Source: Pyrobaculum sp. WP30
Lineage (GTDB): Archaea > Thermoproteota > Thermoprotei > Thermoproteales > Thermoproteaceae
NCBI GenBank assembly: GCA_001189275.1
Contig: CP012158.1
Location: 1,259,704 to 1,323,703 of the forward strand
DNA: 64,000 nt
Direction: 5' to 3'
This document shows positions 51,004 through 59,555 of this stretch, one piece after another (the first letter of the stretch is position 1; each line of letters starts with the position of its first letter). A program made the translations under genes and the position numbers. The notes beneath the pieces were generated by a model that was given only the letters and a program-made list of their open reading frames with translations, did not search any database and was not told where the DNA came from.

Positions 51004-51763
51004 CCTCTTGTAGATCCGCCAGCGTCCCAATAAACGTCATGTCGGGGAGGTAGACCTCAACGTTTTCTGCCTTCCACTCTATGTATTTAAGCAGGGTGCG
51101 TCCCTCCGAGGCCATTTGGGGAATTTCGCGGACGTCGACGCCGGTTATAAGGGGGTGCGATGCCGGCAGAACCACTATCTTAAGCTGTGCACGCCTTTTG
51201 CAAGGTTCGCCGTATAAAGCCCTGCACATCTTGGTCCTGGAGGTCCGTATCTTGAGCACTGCAGGCTCTTTCACGGCGTAGCCTATGTCATCTCTGATGA
51301 CTACAGCCGGGTGTGTATGCCCCATGATCACCACGTCTGCCTTTTCCAGGTCTTGTTTCGCAGGTTTTACATGTCCATGCACAAGTAGAAACTTATCAGT
51401 AAGGACGCCGCGGGTCGGCGCAACCTCAACGCCGCCGATCCCGCTGGCGATCTCTTGAAGAAGCGAGTCGTGGTTGCCCGGAATGAGGAGCAGGGGCAAC
51501 TTCTTCGCCAGAGACGTCAGGAAAGTCCTCACCTCATCGACGCTCTCCCGAGGCACGGGCAACTCATGTTTAACGTCGCCCAGAATCACCACTGCAGTGA
51601 CGTTATGTAGGTCAGCCAGCTCCAGCACCTTCTCCACAAGCCTCCTCGTCTGGCTCATGATGTTCACGCCCTTAACCCTCCGGAGCTCCACCTCGTAACC
51701 GACGTGGGTGTCGGCTAGAAGCAGAAGCCGCTCCCGGCGCAGACTCAGCACAAGGCCGCGCAC
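50996..51763 (-). CDS. Calcineurin-like metallophosphoesterase
   Basis: 255 residues, GTG start. All metal-binding motifs are present in order: LLADTHVGYE near 18, VVILGDVKHELP near 60, LIPGNHDSLL near 95, LVHGHVKP near 128 and IMGHTHPAVV near 146. This YfcE/SbcD-like archaeal family often lies with helicase genes; substrate is unknown. Just downstream of the ParA-like ATPase gene (3 bases apart). Confidence 0.87.
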   Translation of the reverse strand: MRGLVLSLRRERLLLLADTHVGYEVELRRVKGVNIMSQTRRLVEKVLELADLHNVTAVVILGDVKHELPVPRESVDEVRTFLTSLAKKLPLLLIPGNHDSLLQEIASGIGGVEVAPTRGVLTDKFLLVHGHVKPAKQDLEKADVVIMGHTHPAVVIRDDIGYAVKEPAVLKIRTSRTKMCRALYGEPCKRRAQLKIVVLPASHPLITGVDVREIPQMASEGRTLLKYIEWKAENVEVYLPDMTFIGTLADLQEVA

Positions 51764-51766
51764 ATG

Positions 51767-52279
51767 TCACCTCCCCAGTCTAAATAAATGCTTTTTCAGA
51801 TCCATCGCGGCCCTCGCCATCTCGAGAGTTGCAACAGACCGGGTCCTATACGGCGGAACGCCGACGCTCTTGTGCACAGCCATGCGCTCGTCGAAATGCG
51901 CCACATAGACTCTGCCCAACCGGCCGTACATCCTCAGAAACTCCCGGCCCGGACTCCCCACGACTTTGTTAAGCACGACGCCGAGCGCCTTGCTTCTGAG
52001 GGCCGCGTGCAGGACCTCCACGGCGTGGAGAGTCTCATAATCCTCGTCCACCACGTAGATCACTCCGCCGCACCTAAGCAGGGCCTTCAGGTGGGGCCTA
52101 TCCGTTAGCTGAAACGCCGGAAAGTCTACTACCCTAAATTCGAAACTACTTCCGCCGTCAAGAGGTCTGACAACGCCCGCGGAGAGGCCGAACACAGCCC
52201 GCCAGACGTAGGCGAGGATCTCGGCAAAGGTCGTCTTGCCTGTGCCGCCCTTGGCTCCGCTCGTTACGCAGATATCCAC
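51767..52279 (-). CDS. ParA/MinD-like deviant Walker ATPase
   Basis: 170 residues, GTG start. AKGGTGKTTFAEILAYVW at 9-26 is the deviant Walker A with signature lysine. VVDFPAFQLTDRPHL is the Walker B region and VVLNKVVGSP a nucleotide-base motif. At 170 residues it is shorter than full ParA and may be a minimal SIMIBI ATPase. Divergent from the small SHOCT-like gene. Confidence 0.8.
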   Translation of the reverse strand: MDICVTSGAKGGTGKTTFAEILAYVWRAVFGLSAGVVRPLDGGSSFEFRVVDFPAFQLTDRPHLKALLRCGGVIYVVDEDYETLHAVEVLHAALRSKALGVVLNKVVGSPGREFLRMYGRLGRVYVAHFDERMAVHKSVGVPPYRTRSVATLEMARAAMDLKKHLFRLGR

Positions 52280-52310
52280 ATCTCCATTCTCGCTTTATAG
52301 CCTCCTTTAG

Positions 52311-52451
52311 GTGCTCTTAATCGCATCTCAAGATGTGGAGAAGGCGTATCTACGCGGCGAGATCACGCTCGAGGAATACCTCAGGCTGTATCATCTAAGG
52401 CGGAGGAACCCCCTTTTGTATCTCCTAATTAGGATCTATCACTTGCTGTGA
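52311..52451 (+). CDS. 46-residue SHOCT-like protein
   Basis: Too short for ORF calling. GTG 52311 or GTG 52335 begin a frame with VEKAYLRGEITLEEYLRLYHL, the RGEIxxEEYxRL pattern of SHOCT oligomerisation modules, followed by a hydrophobic end (PLLYLLIRIYHLL). CTTTATAG at 52292 could be its TATA box. The stop overlaps the convergent rimI gene by 13 bases. Confidence 0.5.
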   Translation: MLLIASQDVEKAYLRGEITLEEYLRLYHLRRRNPLLYLLIRIYHLL

Positions 52452-52906
52452 CAGAATTCCCTTGCTTTTTTTCTGTCTCTAAGGCTTAGCCTGTACCCGT
52501 CTTCGCCATCGCTGTAGTAGTTCCTGAGAGTTTCGGCTACCTCGAACCCGGCGGCTTTGTAGAGCCTAAGCGCCGCCTCGTTGCTAACCCGAACCTCTAG
52601 GAAGACCTCGCCCACCCTTCCCTCGGCCAGCAACTTAAGAGCTGTGCATAGCAACGACTTGCCTACGCCCCGCCTCCTGTGTTCGGGGTCCGTGGCGATG
52701 GATATGACGTGGGCGGCGTTGCCCTCTATGCAAGTGATTATGTACCCCGCCACCTTGCCGTCGGTTGCGTATACGTAGGAGTTGTCGCGGCAGTACGCAC
52801 ATAGAAACTTCAAAAGCTCCACGCTATAGATGTCGTCCGGCTTGAAGGACCTTACCTCGACTTCGTAGATGCCTGGTATATCCGACGCTTGGCATCTCCT
52901 AAGCAC
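52439..52906 (-). CDS. rimI: RimI-like GNAT N-acetyltransferase
   Basis: 155 residues, GTG start. GNAT core: HVISIATDPEHRRRGVGKSLL near 66-87 carries the acetyl-CoA loop R/Q-x-x-G-x-G/A, followed by VFLEVRVSNEAALRLYKAAGFE, the RimI signature. In archaea the family acetylates protein N-termini broadly (Ard1-like). Its 5' end overlaps the frame of the AAA+ ATPase gene only if the longer start of that gene is used. Confidence 0.87.
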   Translation of the reverse strand: MLRRCQASDIPGIYEVEVRSFKPDDIYSVELLKFLCAYCRDNSYVYATDGKVAGYIITCIEGNAAHVISIATDPEHRRRGVGKSLLCTALKLLAEGRVGEVFLEVRVSNEAALRLYKAAGFEVAETLRNYYSDGEDGYRLSLRDRKKAREFCHSK

Positions 52907-52963
52907 TGGGGGAAGAAGCGCCGCGGTTTTAAAGCTGTAGGCGTTTGGATTTTAGCTACAGCA

Positions 52964-52971
52964 CATATAAA
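52964..52971 (+). promoter_or_regulatory. TATA box of the AAA+ ATPase/NurA-like operon
   Basis: CATATAAA lies about 23 nt upstream of GTG 52991. It lies inside the longer ATG 52889 frame, supporting the shorter protein. Confidence 0.5.
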
Positions 52972-52990
52972 CAGCGTCGCGGAGTTGTAT

Positions 52991-55846
52991 GTGTACGCCT
53001 TCGTTGACTTGCCTTTCAGCCCCTCGGGCGTAACTCACCTAGTCAGACTGCACAAATCTGTGGGTTTTGAGCGGGAGTTGCAGGAGGTGGCGGAGGTCCT
53101 GAAGGTGGCTAAGGAGGGCAACAACAACGTGCTGGCGGTTGTGGTGGCGCCCTACGGCTGGGGCAAGAGCGAGTTGCTGGACGAAATAGAGACATATGCC
53201 GCCGGGGAGGGATTCGACGTGGTTAGAACAGCGCTGTCGCTCGAGGGCGAGTTCACCATAGAGGTGGCCGCTAAGAAGCGGGATCAGCCGATGCTCGTGT
53301 TGATCGACGAGGCTGACGAGATCTCGCGGATCGCGGCCGCGCACAAGCTTGGGGCGCTCAGCGACGAGAGGTTCGTAAAGCTTGTACAAAAGGTCGCGAC
53401 GTATATAAGGGCGTTGCTGGAGCCCCGCTCATACAGGCACCTGTTGGGCGACCCCGAGAGGTTCAACAAAATTGTAATAGTAGCTGCAGTTACTCCACAG
53501 CTGTACTACACCATCTTGAAAAACGTGGTGCCGGACGTCTTCGACATAACCAGCGGCAGGGTATACCGCGAGATCGTCCTAGACACCCGGTTCCCCTTCT
53601 GGCAGTTTGTAGAAACGGTAAAACAGAGGCTATTGGCCTACTCCTCGCAGGAGAGGCTTAAGAATATCGAAAACGGCGAGGTAGACCCCCTGAGCCCCTT
53701 TACGCTTCACGAACTGGCAGCAGTCTACCACCTCGCCAGGAGGAAAGGCGAAGTTGCGCCAAGGCCTCTGATGAAGCTGGTCGCGAGACTTTTCCAGCTG
53801 AAGAAGGAGGGGAGGCGGCTCGCCCATCTGCTCAGGGAGGAAGGCGTAGACCCAGACCTCGACGATGAGGTACTAGAGCAGGCATTTGCCGGGGTGCCGT
53901 ACGCCGAGAAGACCCCGTACTCTAAGGAGGTGTATATCTACAGAGTTCCTTACGAGGACAAGGAGGCGCTCAGCGTCCTTAGGGAGTACGCCGTTATGAG
54001 AGGCAAAGACCTAGATCTGAAAGACGTGAAGAACCTGTCGTACGAGCCGTATCTATACTTCACGTTGCTGGAGCAAGGCAGGCTGTTTGTCTACATGGCG
54101 GCTGAGGAGGAACTGCGGCTCGACCAGTACCTGGTGGGCAGGAGGTATCTGGTGTCAGACGACGTGGCCAGGATGGTTGGGTGGGACGAGGTCCAGACCG
54201 TGGCAGCCGTGGCGAGGGAGATGAGCCAAAGACTTGAGAACCCGCTGACCCTCCTTGAGGAGGTGGAGCACTTAATCGGCGTAGACGGCATACGTCTGCG
54301 CTTCTGTTGCGGCCACGTGAATTGGCATAACAACATGGGCATACGGGAAGCATATGTCTATATCCATGTAGATAGAGAAGACGAGCTGAAAAAAGCGGTA
54401 GAAGGCGTTGAGAACGTAGTATCGCAAGGAGCGGTAAACGGCTACGTCGTGGACTACATCAACGTGTTCATAACCAGCAAGGTGTTGCTAACAGAGACGG
54501 TGCACTCGGCGCTAGCCCCGCTCATGTCTGCCTACTGGAAAAGGCTCTACCCTGAGCCGGCTTCGAACTACGTCACTCTGCAGATATACGGCGCGGACAA
54601 ATTCGAGAAGTTGAAACATGAGCTGGTCCGCCACGCGGTGGACAAGTTGCTGAAGAGAGAGGCGAAGCCGCCGGAGTTTGTGGACGCGCTACGCTTGGGC
54701 AGGGAGAGGGCTAGGGAGAACCTGTTGCGCTACACGCTCGCCCTGAAGAGGGGGAAGGAGAAGAAGCAGATGGCGCTGATAAAAGCCGCGGAGGCGCTAG
54801 ACGAGGGGCAGGAGGTGGAGGGCTTAAGGACGTATCGCCAAATAGAGGAAATCCTACTCAACGCCTTCGAGGAGTCTATACATGAGAAGGAGCTGAAGTC
54901 GCTGGTCAACCTCCTATTCCCAACAAACCTCTGGCGCGAGATGAAGGAGGACGACGTGGTGGAGTTGATGAAGCTCAGAGGCGTCGTCGTTCCCGCAGGC
55001 GACAGGCTGTATAAATACAGGGAGGACCTCGCAAGGCGATACCTGGCGGACATCCTCGGGCAGATAGAGACCCTCAGCGAGGTCTCTGTGGAGAAGCAGA
55101 CGCCGCTCGGCGTGGTGAAGCTCACGAGGACATTAGGAACAGCGCCAATTGACACCTCGTTTAGAGACAGGAGGACATACGCCAAGGCTCTGAGAGAGGC
55201 GTTGCAGAGGCTACTAGAGGCCGAGGAGAGGTTTAAAGAGGCGAGGGAGGATCTGGAGAAGGAGGCGGAGGATAAGGCGAAGCTCCTGAAGAGGATATCT
55301 GCAGTTCTGGAGAAGTACCCGCAGAGGTCTAAGTTCATAGTGCTGGGAAGGCTTGAGGAACGAGACGTAAAAAGAGAGGAGGCAATAGCCCAAAAGGCCG
55401 AAGAGGCGCTGAGGATATGGAACGAAATCAAACACGTGGTGAAGACCCTCAACTCTAGGCTGGACGTAGAGAGCGACTTGGCGACGTTACTGGGGCTCCC
55501 GGAGCCCTGGCTGGACGACTACGTGGCGAACCTGAAGCTCTACGCGGCCGAGCTTTCCCGGAGATACGAGAAGTATCTAGAGCAGGAAAAGGCCAGAAAA
55601 GCCGCCGCCGAGTGGCTGAGGACAAAATTCGGAGTGGCCGGGGACTTAGACAAAGCCCTCGTCGAGGTGGCGTCAAAGCTAGGCGTCGATAAGAAACTGC
55701 TGGAGGCAGTGGCCCATCGCGGCAAGGGGGCCGTCCTTGACGTAGACGAATTAGCGAAAGAAACAGGTCTAGACAGAGCTAAGGTGGAGGAGGGGCTGGA
55801 GAAGTTGCACAAGGCCGGCGCGGTGGAGAAGAGATATGTCGCCTAG
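52991..55846 (+). CDS. Large AAA+ ATPase, first gene of a putative NurA-linked module
   Basis: 951 residues from GTG 52991 (the frame is open to ATG 52889, overlapping rimI). Walker A VAPYGWGKSELLDEI near 50-64 and Walker B MLVLIDEADEI near 100-110; VIVAAVTPQLYYTIL resembles sensor I. A long central part has no recognised domain but holds CCGHVNWHNN (about 478). Residues 730-780 and 850-875 are coiled coil (ALREALQRLLEAEERFKEAREDLE). The last 50 residues form a winged helix (DVDELAKETGLDRAKVEEGLEKL). It overlaps the next gene by 11 bases. Not HerA by motif context; family not recognised. Confidence 0.8.
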   Translation: MYAFVDLPFSPSGVTHLVRLHKSVGFERELQEVAEVLKVAKEGNNNVLAVVVAPYGWGKSELLDEIETYAAGEGFDVVRTALSLEGEFTIEVAAKKRDQPMLVLIDEADEISRIAAAHKLGALSDERFVKLVQKVATYIRALLEPRSYRHLLGDPERFNKIVIVAAVTPQLYYTILKNVVPDVFDITSGRVYREIVLDTRFPFWQFVETVKQRLLAYSSQERLKNIENGEVDPLSPFTLHELAAVYHLARRKGEVAPRPLMKLVARLFQLKKEGRRLAHLLREEGVDPDLDDEVLEQAFAGVPYAEKTPYSKEVYIYRVPYEDKEALSVLREYAVMRGKDLDLKDVKNLSYEPYLYFTLLEQGRLFVYMAAEEELRLDQYLVGRRYLVSDDVARMVGWDEVQTVAAVAREMSQRLENPLTLLEEVEHLIGVDGIRLRFCCGHVNWHNNMGIREAYVYIHVDREDELKKAVEGVENVVSQGAVNGYVVDYINVFITSKVLLTETVHSALAPLMSAYWKRLYPEPASNYVTLQIYGADKFEKLKHELVRHAVDKLLKREAKPPEFVDALRLGRERARENLLRYTLALKRGKEKKQMALIKAAEALDEGQEVEGLRTYRQIEEILLNAFEESIHEKELKSLVNLLFPTNLWREMKEDDVVELMKLRGVVVPAGDRLYKYREDLARRYLADILGQIETLSEVSVEKQTPLGVVKLTRTLGTAPIDTSFRDRRTYAKALREALQRLLEAEERFKEAREDLEKEAEDKAKLLKRISAVLEKYPQRSKFIVLGRLEERDVKREEAIAQKAEEALRIWNEIKHVVKTLNSRLDVESDLATLLGLPEPWLDDYVANLKLYAAELSRRYEKYLEQEKARKAAAEWLRTKFGVAGDLDKALVEVASKLGVDKKLLEAVAHRGKGAVLDVDELAKETGLDRAKVEEGLEKLHKAGAVEKRYVA

Positions 55847-56351
55847 AGTTCTCGTGCTTAGAGACGGCGAGGAGGAAAGAGAGGGGTTTGACGTCATCAT
55901 AGATGCCAGAGACACCCCGCAGTTCTTCGACGTAATCATATTGAGCGGGAAAGAGCTTAGGTCGGTGGTCGCCACTGGGTCTGTGTCTGGAGGCGTCCCA
56001 ATAGGCATTGGGAAATACACCAAACGCACAGTCGCGGCTGTGGTGGGAGGCAAGATATACATAAAGGGAAGGCCTCTATCTTTGTATGAGGAGGCGGGTC
56101 TTCTCGAAAAAGAGCTCTCCGAGATACTCAACAAGACGGGGATGGATACAGACGCACTCCTCAGGAAACTCAAGGAAGTGATTATCTCGGAGAGACACAA
56201 ATACAAGAGGTCCCAAACCCTGGCGTTAATCAATCAGTACTTGTCAGGGCAACTGGATTCTTTGCCGCTCCACCTAGTGGACTTGATAGGGAATATAGAC
56301 CGCGAGACCCTACGGAAGCTCTTTGACAAACTTATAGAGGAGGTTTATTGA
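55836..56351 (+). CDS. Uncharacterised middle protein of the ATPase/NurA-like operon
   Basis: 171 residues, ATG start, overlapping the ATPase gene by 11 bases and the NurA-like gene by 1 base. The N-terminal 70 residues are beta-rich (RVLVLRDGEEERE, DVIIDARDTPQFFDVIILSG, SVVATGSVSGGVPIGIGKYTKRTVAAVVGG); the rest is helical (GLLEKELSEILNKT, LLRKLKEVIISERHKYKRS). Translational overlap on both sides suggests a structural subunit of the same complex. Not recognised. Confidence 0.72.
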   Translation: MSPRVLVLRDGEEEREGFDVIIDARDTPQFFDVIILSGKELRSVVATGSVSGGVPIGIGKYTKRTVAAVVGGKIYIKGRPLSLYEEAGLLEKELSEILNKTGMDTDALLRKLKEVIISERHKYKRSQTLALINQYLSGQLDSLPLHLVDLIGNIDRETLRKLFDKLIEEVY

Positions 56352-57097
56352 TGCGGGAACTGCTGGCGGAGATTCTGAGATACGTCGAGCTGGAACACGT
56401 CCAGGGCGTGGCTGAGGTGCCGCCGCAACTGAAAGAACTTGTAGTTCCCTGCGGCGGCGGGGGGAGCTTGGACTACTACGCGGTGGACTCGGGCTACGTC
56501 GTAAGGCGCATAGGCGCCGCCGACGTTTTGATTCAAACTGTGGTGGCCGTGGGGAGGGATATCAAGAGGAGGTTCGTGATGCAGAGGGTGGCGGAGGACC
56601 CGCACCGGGAGGCGAGGAGAAACGAGCTTCTGTTTGCCGAATCAATAAGCGCCGACATAGTGCTAATCGACGGGCCGCTGACGCCGTATGTAAACACAGC
56701 GAGGGTCATAGGGGTGTCTAAAGACCCTCACATGGCCAGATATGGGCCGAGGATCCCCGAGAAGGACAAAAGAGAGGCCTTCGTGAAGCTTGCGAAGGCT
56801 TTAGGCGAGAGGGAGGTGGCGGCTCTATTGCTGTCTGCGTCGACGCCGGGCTCCTATTTAATCCCGGCGGATCTAGGGGGCCTCTATGGGACTTTTTTCA
56901 AATCCAGCTGGGTGGTTTATGTTGAGTATCCAAAGCATATAGACGCCAGCTACTTATGTGCCTTATTTAGGCAATACCCAGTAAGGCTGAGGCTCGCGCA
57001 TCACTTGGCCAAGGTAAACAGAGAGTATCTGAAAACGGTTGGGTCCGTCCTCTCGGGGGTGTTGCGCCCGCCCCCCCGGCCTAGGGACTTGTTATAG
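56351..57097 (+). CDS. Second NurA-like nuclease
   Basis: 248 residues from ATG 56351 (TTG 56348 is adjacent). The NurA pattern is present but shorter than the HerA-linked copy: DYYAVDSGYVVRRIG near 43 gives the first metal Asp, IVLIDGPLTPYV near 103 the second acidic site, then RVIGVSKDPHMARYG with the NurA-type K-D, and WVVYVEYPKHID near 197 possibly the late His. It would be a DNA nuclease working with the upstream ATPase. Its stop overlaps a convergent ribbon-helix-helix-like gene. Confidence 0.78.
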   Translation: MRELLAEILRYVELEHVQGVAEVPPQLKELVVPCGGGGSLDYYAVDSGYVVRRIGAADVLIQTVVAVGRDIKRRFVMQRVAEDPHREARRNELLFAESISADIVLIDGPLTPYVNTARVIGVSKDPHMARYGPRIPEKDKREAFVKLAKALGEREVAALLLSASTPGSYLIPADLGGLYGTFFKSSWVVYVEYPKHIDASYLCALFRQYPVRLRLAHHLAKVNREYLKTVGSVLSGVLRPPPRPRDLL

Positions 57098-57232
57098 CCC
57101 CTTATAGATGTATAGGAGTTGTGTAAGCGCCATGTTTATACAGTCGTCAAGAGAGTCAAAGTTATACTTCTTACATACTCTACGTAACTGCTCCAGCTCT
57201 TCCTCAGAAACAGGTATGATGACTTGTTCCAT
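57092..57232 (-). CDS. 46-residue ribbon-helix-helix-like protein
   Basis: Too short for ORF calling. ATG 57232 gives MEQVIIPVSEEELEQLRRV then a helix DDCINMALTQLL, the strand-helix-helix pattern of CopG/Arc regulators. A TATA box (GTATAAAT at 57253-57260) sits 24 nt upstream. It overlaps the 3' end of the NurA-like gene by 6 bases, convergent. It might control the neighbouring nuclease operon or be an orphan antitoxin; no toxin is adjacent. Confidence 0.55.
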   Translation of the reverse strand: MEQVIIPVSEEELEQLRRVCKKYNFDSLDDCINMALTQLLYIYKGL

Positions 57233-57319
57233 GTATTGAGACACGGCGGGAGATTTATACCCCCTTTACAAAAAACGTACACGTAAACATATATATACAA
57301 GCCCCACTCGACTCCCCTA

Positions 57320-58501
57320 ATGAGAGGTTTTTCGCCTCGCATCTCCACGTTGAGAGAATCGCCAACCCGGAAAATCGACGAACTGCGGGAGAGGCTGAAG
57401 AGGGAGAACAGAGACGTCATACTCCTCTCCACCGGTCAGCCCAGCATCCCACCTCCGAGGGAGGTGAGGGAGGCGCTCGCCGAGCTCCTAAAAGTCGACT
57501 CCATGGAGCTTTACGGCTACACCCCCTCACAGGGTGTTGCCGAGGCTAGGCAGGCCGTTTCCGAGGACTTGAAAAGACTGGGCGGGCTCGACGTACCCCC
57601 CGAGCAGATAGTCCTAACCGCGGGGGGACAAGCCGCCATGTTCTCAACGCTCGCCACGTTGATAGAGCCAGGCGACGAGGTGGTGGTTATGGACCCCACC
57701 TATTTTGGCTACCGCCCCCTTCTTGAGTACTTCGGCGCGTCCATAAAGCGCGTCGTAACCAGGCTGGAAGACGGCTTCCAGCCAGACCCCGAGGCGCTGA
57801 AAACCGTGGTGAACAAAAAAACGAAGGCGGTTATTCTGGTATCACCTGATAATCCCACAGGCAGGACGTTGAGCACAGAGGCGGCAAAGGCCGTGGTTGA
57901 TTTAGCGAGGGACTACGACTTCTGGATTGTCACAGACGAGGCCTACAGAACGTTGATTTACGAAGGCGCGCATGTCTACTTCTATAAACTCGCGCCGGAG
58001 CATACAATCTCGATAAATACGTTTTCGAAAGACCCCGCGATTCCGGGGTGGCGTCTCGGCTACGTCTACGGGCCGCCGGAGGTTATTCCAAAGGTAAAAT
58101 TAATGAATGAGGAAATGGTATACTGCCCACCCTCCTTCGCCCAGAGACTCGTGGCGATATATCTACGGTCCGAGGCAAGGATGCGATACATCAGGGAGGT
58201 GGTCGAGGTGTACCGCCAGAAGAGAGACGTGGCGGTGTCTGCGCTGAGGAAGTACGTGCCCGAGGCGAGATTCGTAACGCCCTCAGGCTCTATGTTCGTA
58301 TTTGTAGACCTGGCGAGATACGTCCAAGACGGCGAGAGCTTCGCAAGAGAGCTTCTCGAGAGACACAACGTGGCCGTGGTGCCCGGCTCCTACTTCAGCG
58401 ACGTCTACAAGGCCGCAGTCCGCGTATCCTTCGTCACTGAAACTCCGCAGAGAATCGAGGAAGGAATCAGACGAATAGGGCAGGCTGTGGGAGCTAGGTG
58501 A
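57320..58501 (+). CDS. Fold-type I PLP aminotransferase (aspartate aminotransferase family)
   Basis: 393 residues, ATG start, ATATATATAC TATA region at 57289-57299. LLSTGQPSIPPP near 35, TAGGQAAMFSTLATLIEPGDEVVVMDPTYF near 93-120, NPTG in SPDNPTGRTL near 175, and SINTFSKDPAIPGWRLGYVYG near 230 with the PLP lysine. The last helix RVSFVTETPQRIEEGI fits. Substrate amino acid not determined; Asp or a broad range is likely. Its stop overlaps the Nudix start. Confidence 0.88.
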   Translation: MRGFSPRISTLRESPTRKIDELRERLKRENRDVILLSTGQPSIPPPREVREALAELLKVDSMELYGYTPSQGVAEARQAVSEDLKRLGGLDVPPEQIVLTAGGQAAMFSTLATLIEPGDEVVVMDPTYFGYRPLLEYFGASIKRVVTRLEDGFQPDPEALKTVVNKKTKAVILVSPDNPTGRTLSTEAAKAVVDLARDYDFWIVTDEAYRTLIYEGAHVYFYKLAPEHTISINTFSKDPAIPGWRLGYVYGPPEVIPKVKLMNEEMVYCPPSFAQRLVAIYLRSEARMRYIREVVEVYRQKRDVAVSALRKYVPEARFVTPSGSMFVFVDLARYVQDGESFARELLERHNVAVVPGSYFSDVYKAAVRVSFVTETPQRIEEGIRRIGQAVGAR

Positions 58502-59004
58502 TCTATATAGAGACGTTGTTGTACGTAGTTAAAAACGGCAGGGTGTTGCTTATACGAAAGAAGCGGGGTCTAGGCGCTGGTTTTTTCAACGGCGTGGGAG
58601 GCAAGGCTAAGCCGGGCGAGACGCCGGAACAAGCCGCCGTCAGAGAGATGGCTGAGGAGGTGGGGGCAGAGCCCCTAGAGATGGAGTGGAGAGGTCTCCT
58701 CGAGTTTTGGAACTTCGAAGACGGCGTCGTCGAGTCTATACACTACGTCCACGTCTTCGTGGCGCAGGGACACACAGGGGAGTTGCGGGAGAGCGACGAG
58801 GCGACGCCGGTTTGGTTTAAGATAGAGGAGGTGCCCTACCACGAGATGTGGGAAGACGACAAGTATTGGCTACCAGCAGTGTTGAGGGGGGAGAAGATAT
58901 ATGGCCGCTTCTTCTTTGAGAGGTGGAGGTTGAAAAAGTGGGAGGTCTACCTACTTGAGGATGCTGGCCAGTCTCTCCTTAATCTGCGCCAGCTCCCGAC
59001 GTAG
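58498..59004 (+). CDS. Nudix hydrolase (MutT/8-oxo-dGTPase-like)
   Basis: 168 residues, GTG start overlapping the aminotransferase stop. Nudix box GGKAKPGETPEQAAVREMAEEVGAEP near 38-62 (Gx5Ex7REUxEExGU complete). FFNGVGGK upstream is the substrate-recognition loop of MTH1-type enzymes that clean oxidised nucleotides. The overlap with the aminotransferase gene suggests a common transcript. The 3' end overlaps a convergent gene by 54 bases. Confidence 0.88.
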   Translation: MIYIETLLYVVKNGRVLLIRKKRGLGAGFFNGVGGKAKPGETPEQAAVREMAEEVGAEPLEMEWRGLLEFWNFEDGVVESIHYVHVFVAQGHTGELRESDEATPVWFKIEEVPYHEMWEDDKYWLPAVLRGEKIYGRFFFERWRLKKWEVYLLEDAGQSLLNLRQLPT

Positions 59005-59511
59005 CTCCTCGTTTTCTCGTCTAAGTCTCGCGTTTTCCTCGGCAAGCTCTTTACAATCCTTCGGCGTCGCCTGTTGACACCTATCGCTCCGTACCCAGTA
59101 GTAGAACTCGGTCTTGTCTCTGCGCCACCTCAGCTCGCCCGTGGTTACGTCAAGTTCTATCTCTGTGACAAACATGAAGATGTCGCCTTTGTCAAGACTG
59201 TGTTTGGGGGCCAGCTCGTTGAAGAACCACTCCTTTGCAGACTCGAAGATCTCCCGGCTACTTCTCCTAAAGGCGTCTGAATCCCTTATCCTGTTGAAGA
59301 TCTCCTCGCCCTGGGGCCCGAACTTCTCCCTCAGCGAGCCGGCCACGGCGCCGAACAGTAGCCTGAAGAAGTCGGGCCTGCCCCCGGCGCCGTATCTGCC
59401 GAAGAGCCTCCCGGCTGAGGTTTTTCCGGTGTTCCAGCGGAGGACTAGGATCTGTCGGCCCTCCCGCTCCTCGACGTGCACCCTCTCTACGGCTCTCTCC
59501 TCCTCGGCCAT
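58951..59511 (-). CDS. Hypothetical protein with C-terminal coiled coil
   Basis: 186 residues from ATG 59511; the frame is open further but the AT-rich TATATTAATATA about 20-25 nt upstream supports this start. The middle (FEAGRPDFFRLLFGAVAGS, FFNELAPKHSLDKGDIFMFVTEIELDVTTGEL, TEFYYWVRSD) is alpha/beta and the end (CKELAEENARLRRENEELRRELAQIKERL) is a heptad coiled coil. Not recognised. Shares a bidirectional AT-rich promoter with the radical SAM gene. Confidence 0.65.
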   Translation of the reverse strand: MAEEERAVERVHVEEREGRQILVLRWNTGKTSAGRLFGRYGAGGRPDFFRLLFGAVAGSLREKFGPQGEEIFNRIRDSDAFRRSSREIFESAKEWFFNELAPKHSLDKGDIFMFVTEIELDVTTGELRWRRDKTEFYYWVRSDRCQQATPKDCKELAEENARLRRENEELRRELAQIKERLASILK

Positions 59512-59528
59512 ACTACCATAAGAGTGTA

Positions 59529-59541
59529 TATTAATATAAGT
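59529..59541. promoter_or_regulatory. Bidirectional TATA region
   Basis: TATATTAATATAA in the 44-bp gap between divergent starts at 59511 and 59556; its near-palindromic form could serve both directions. Confidence 0.5.
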
Positions 59542-59555
59542 CCGTCTGTCGACAT

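Noticed and set aside
51081..51908. Several short plus-strand frames over the phosphoesterase and ParA-like genes
   Set aside because: They are Ser/Arg-rich antisense shadows without start context or motifs.
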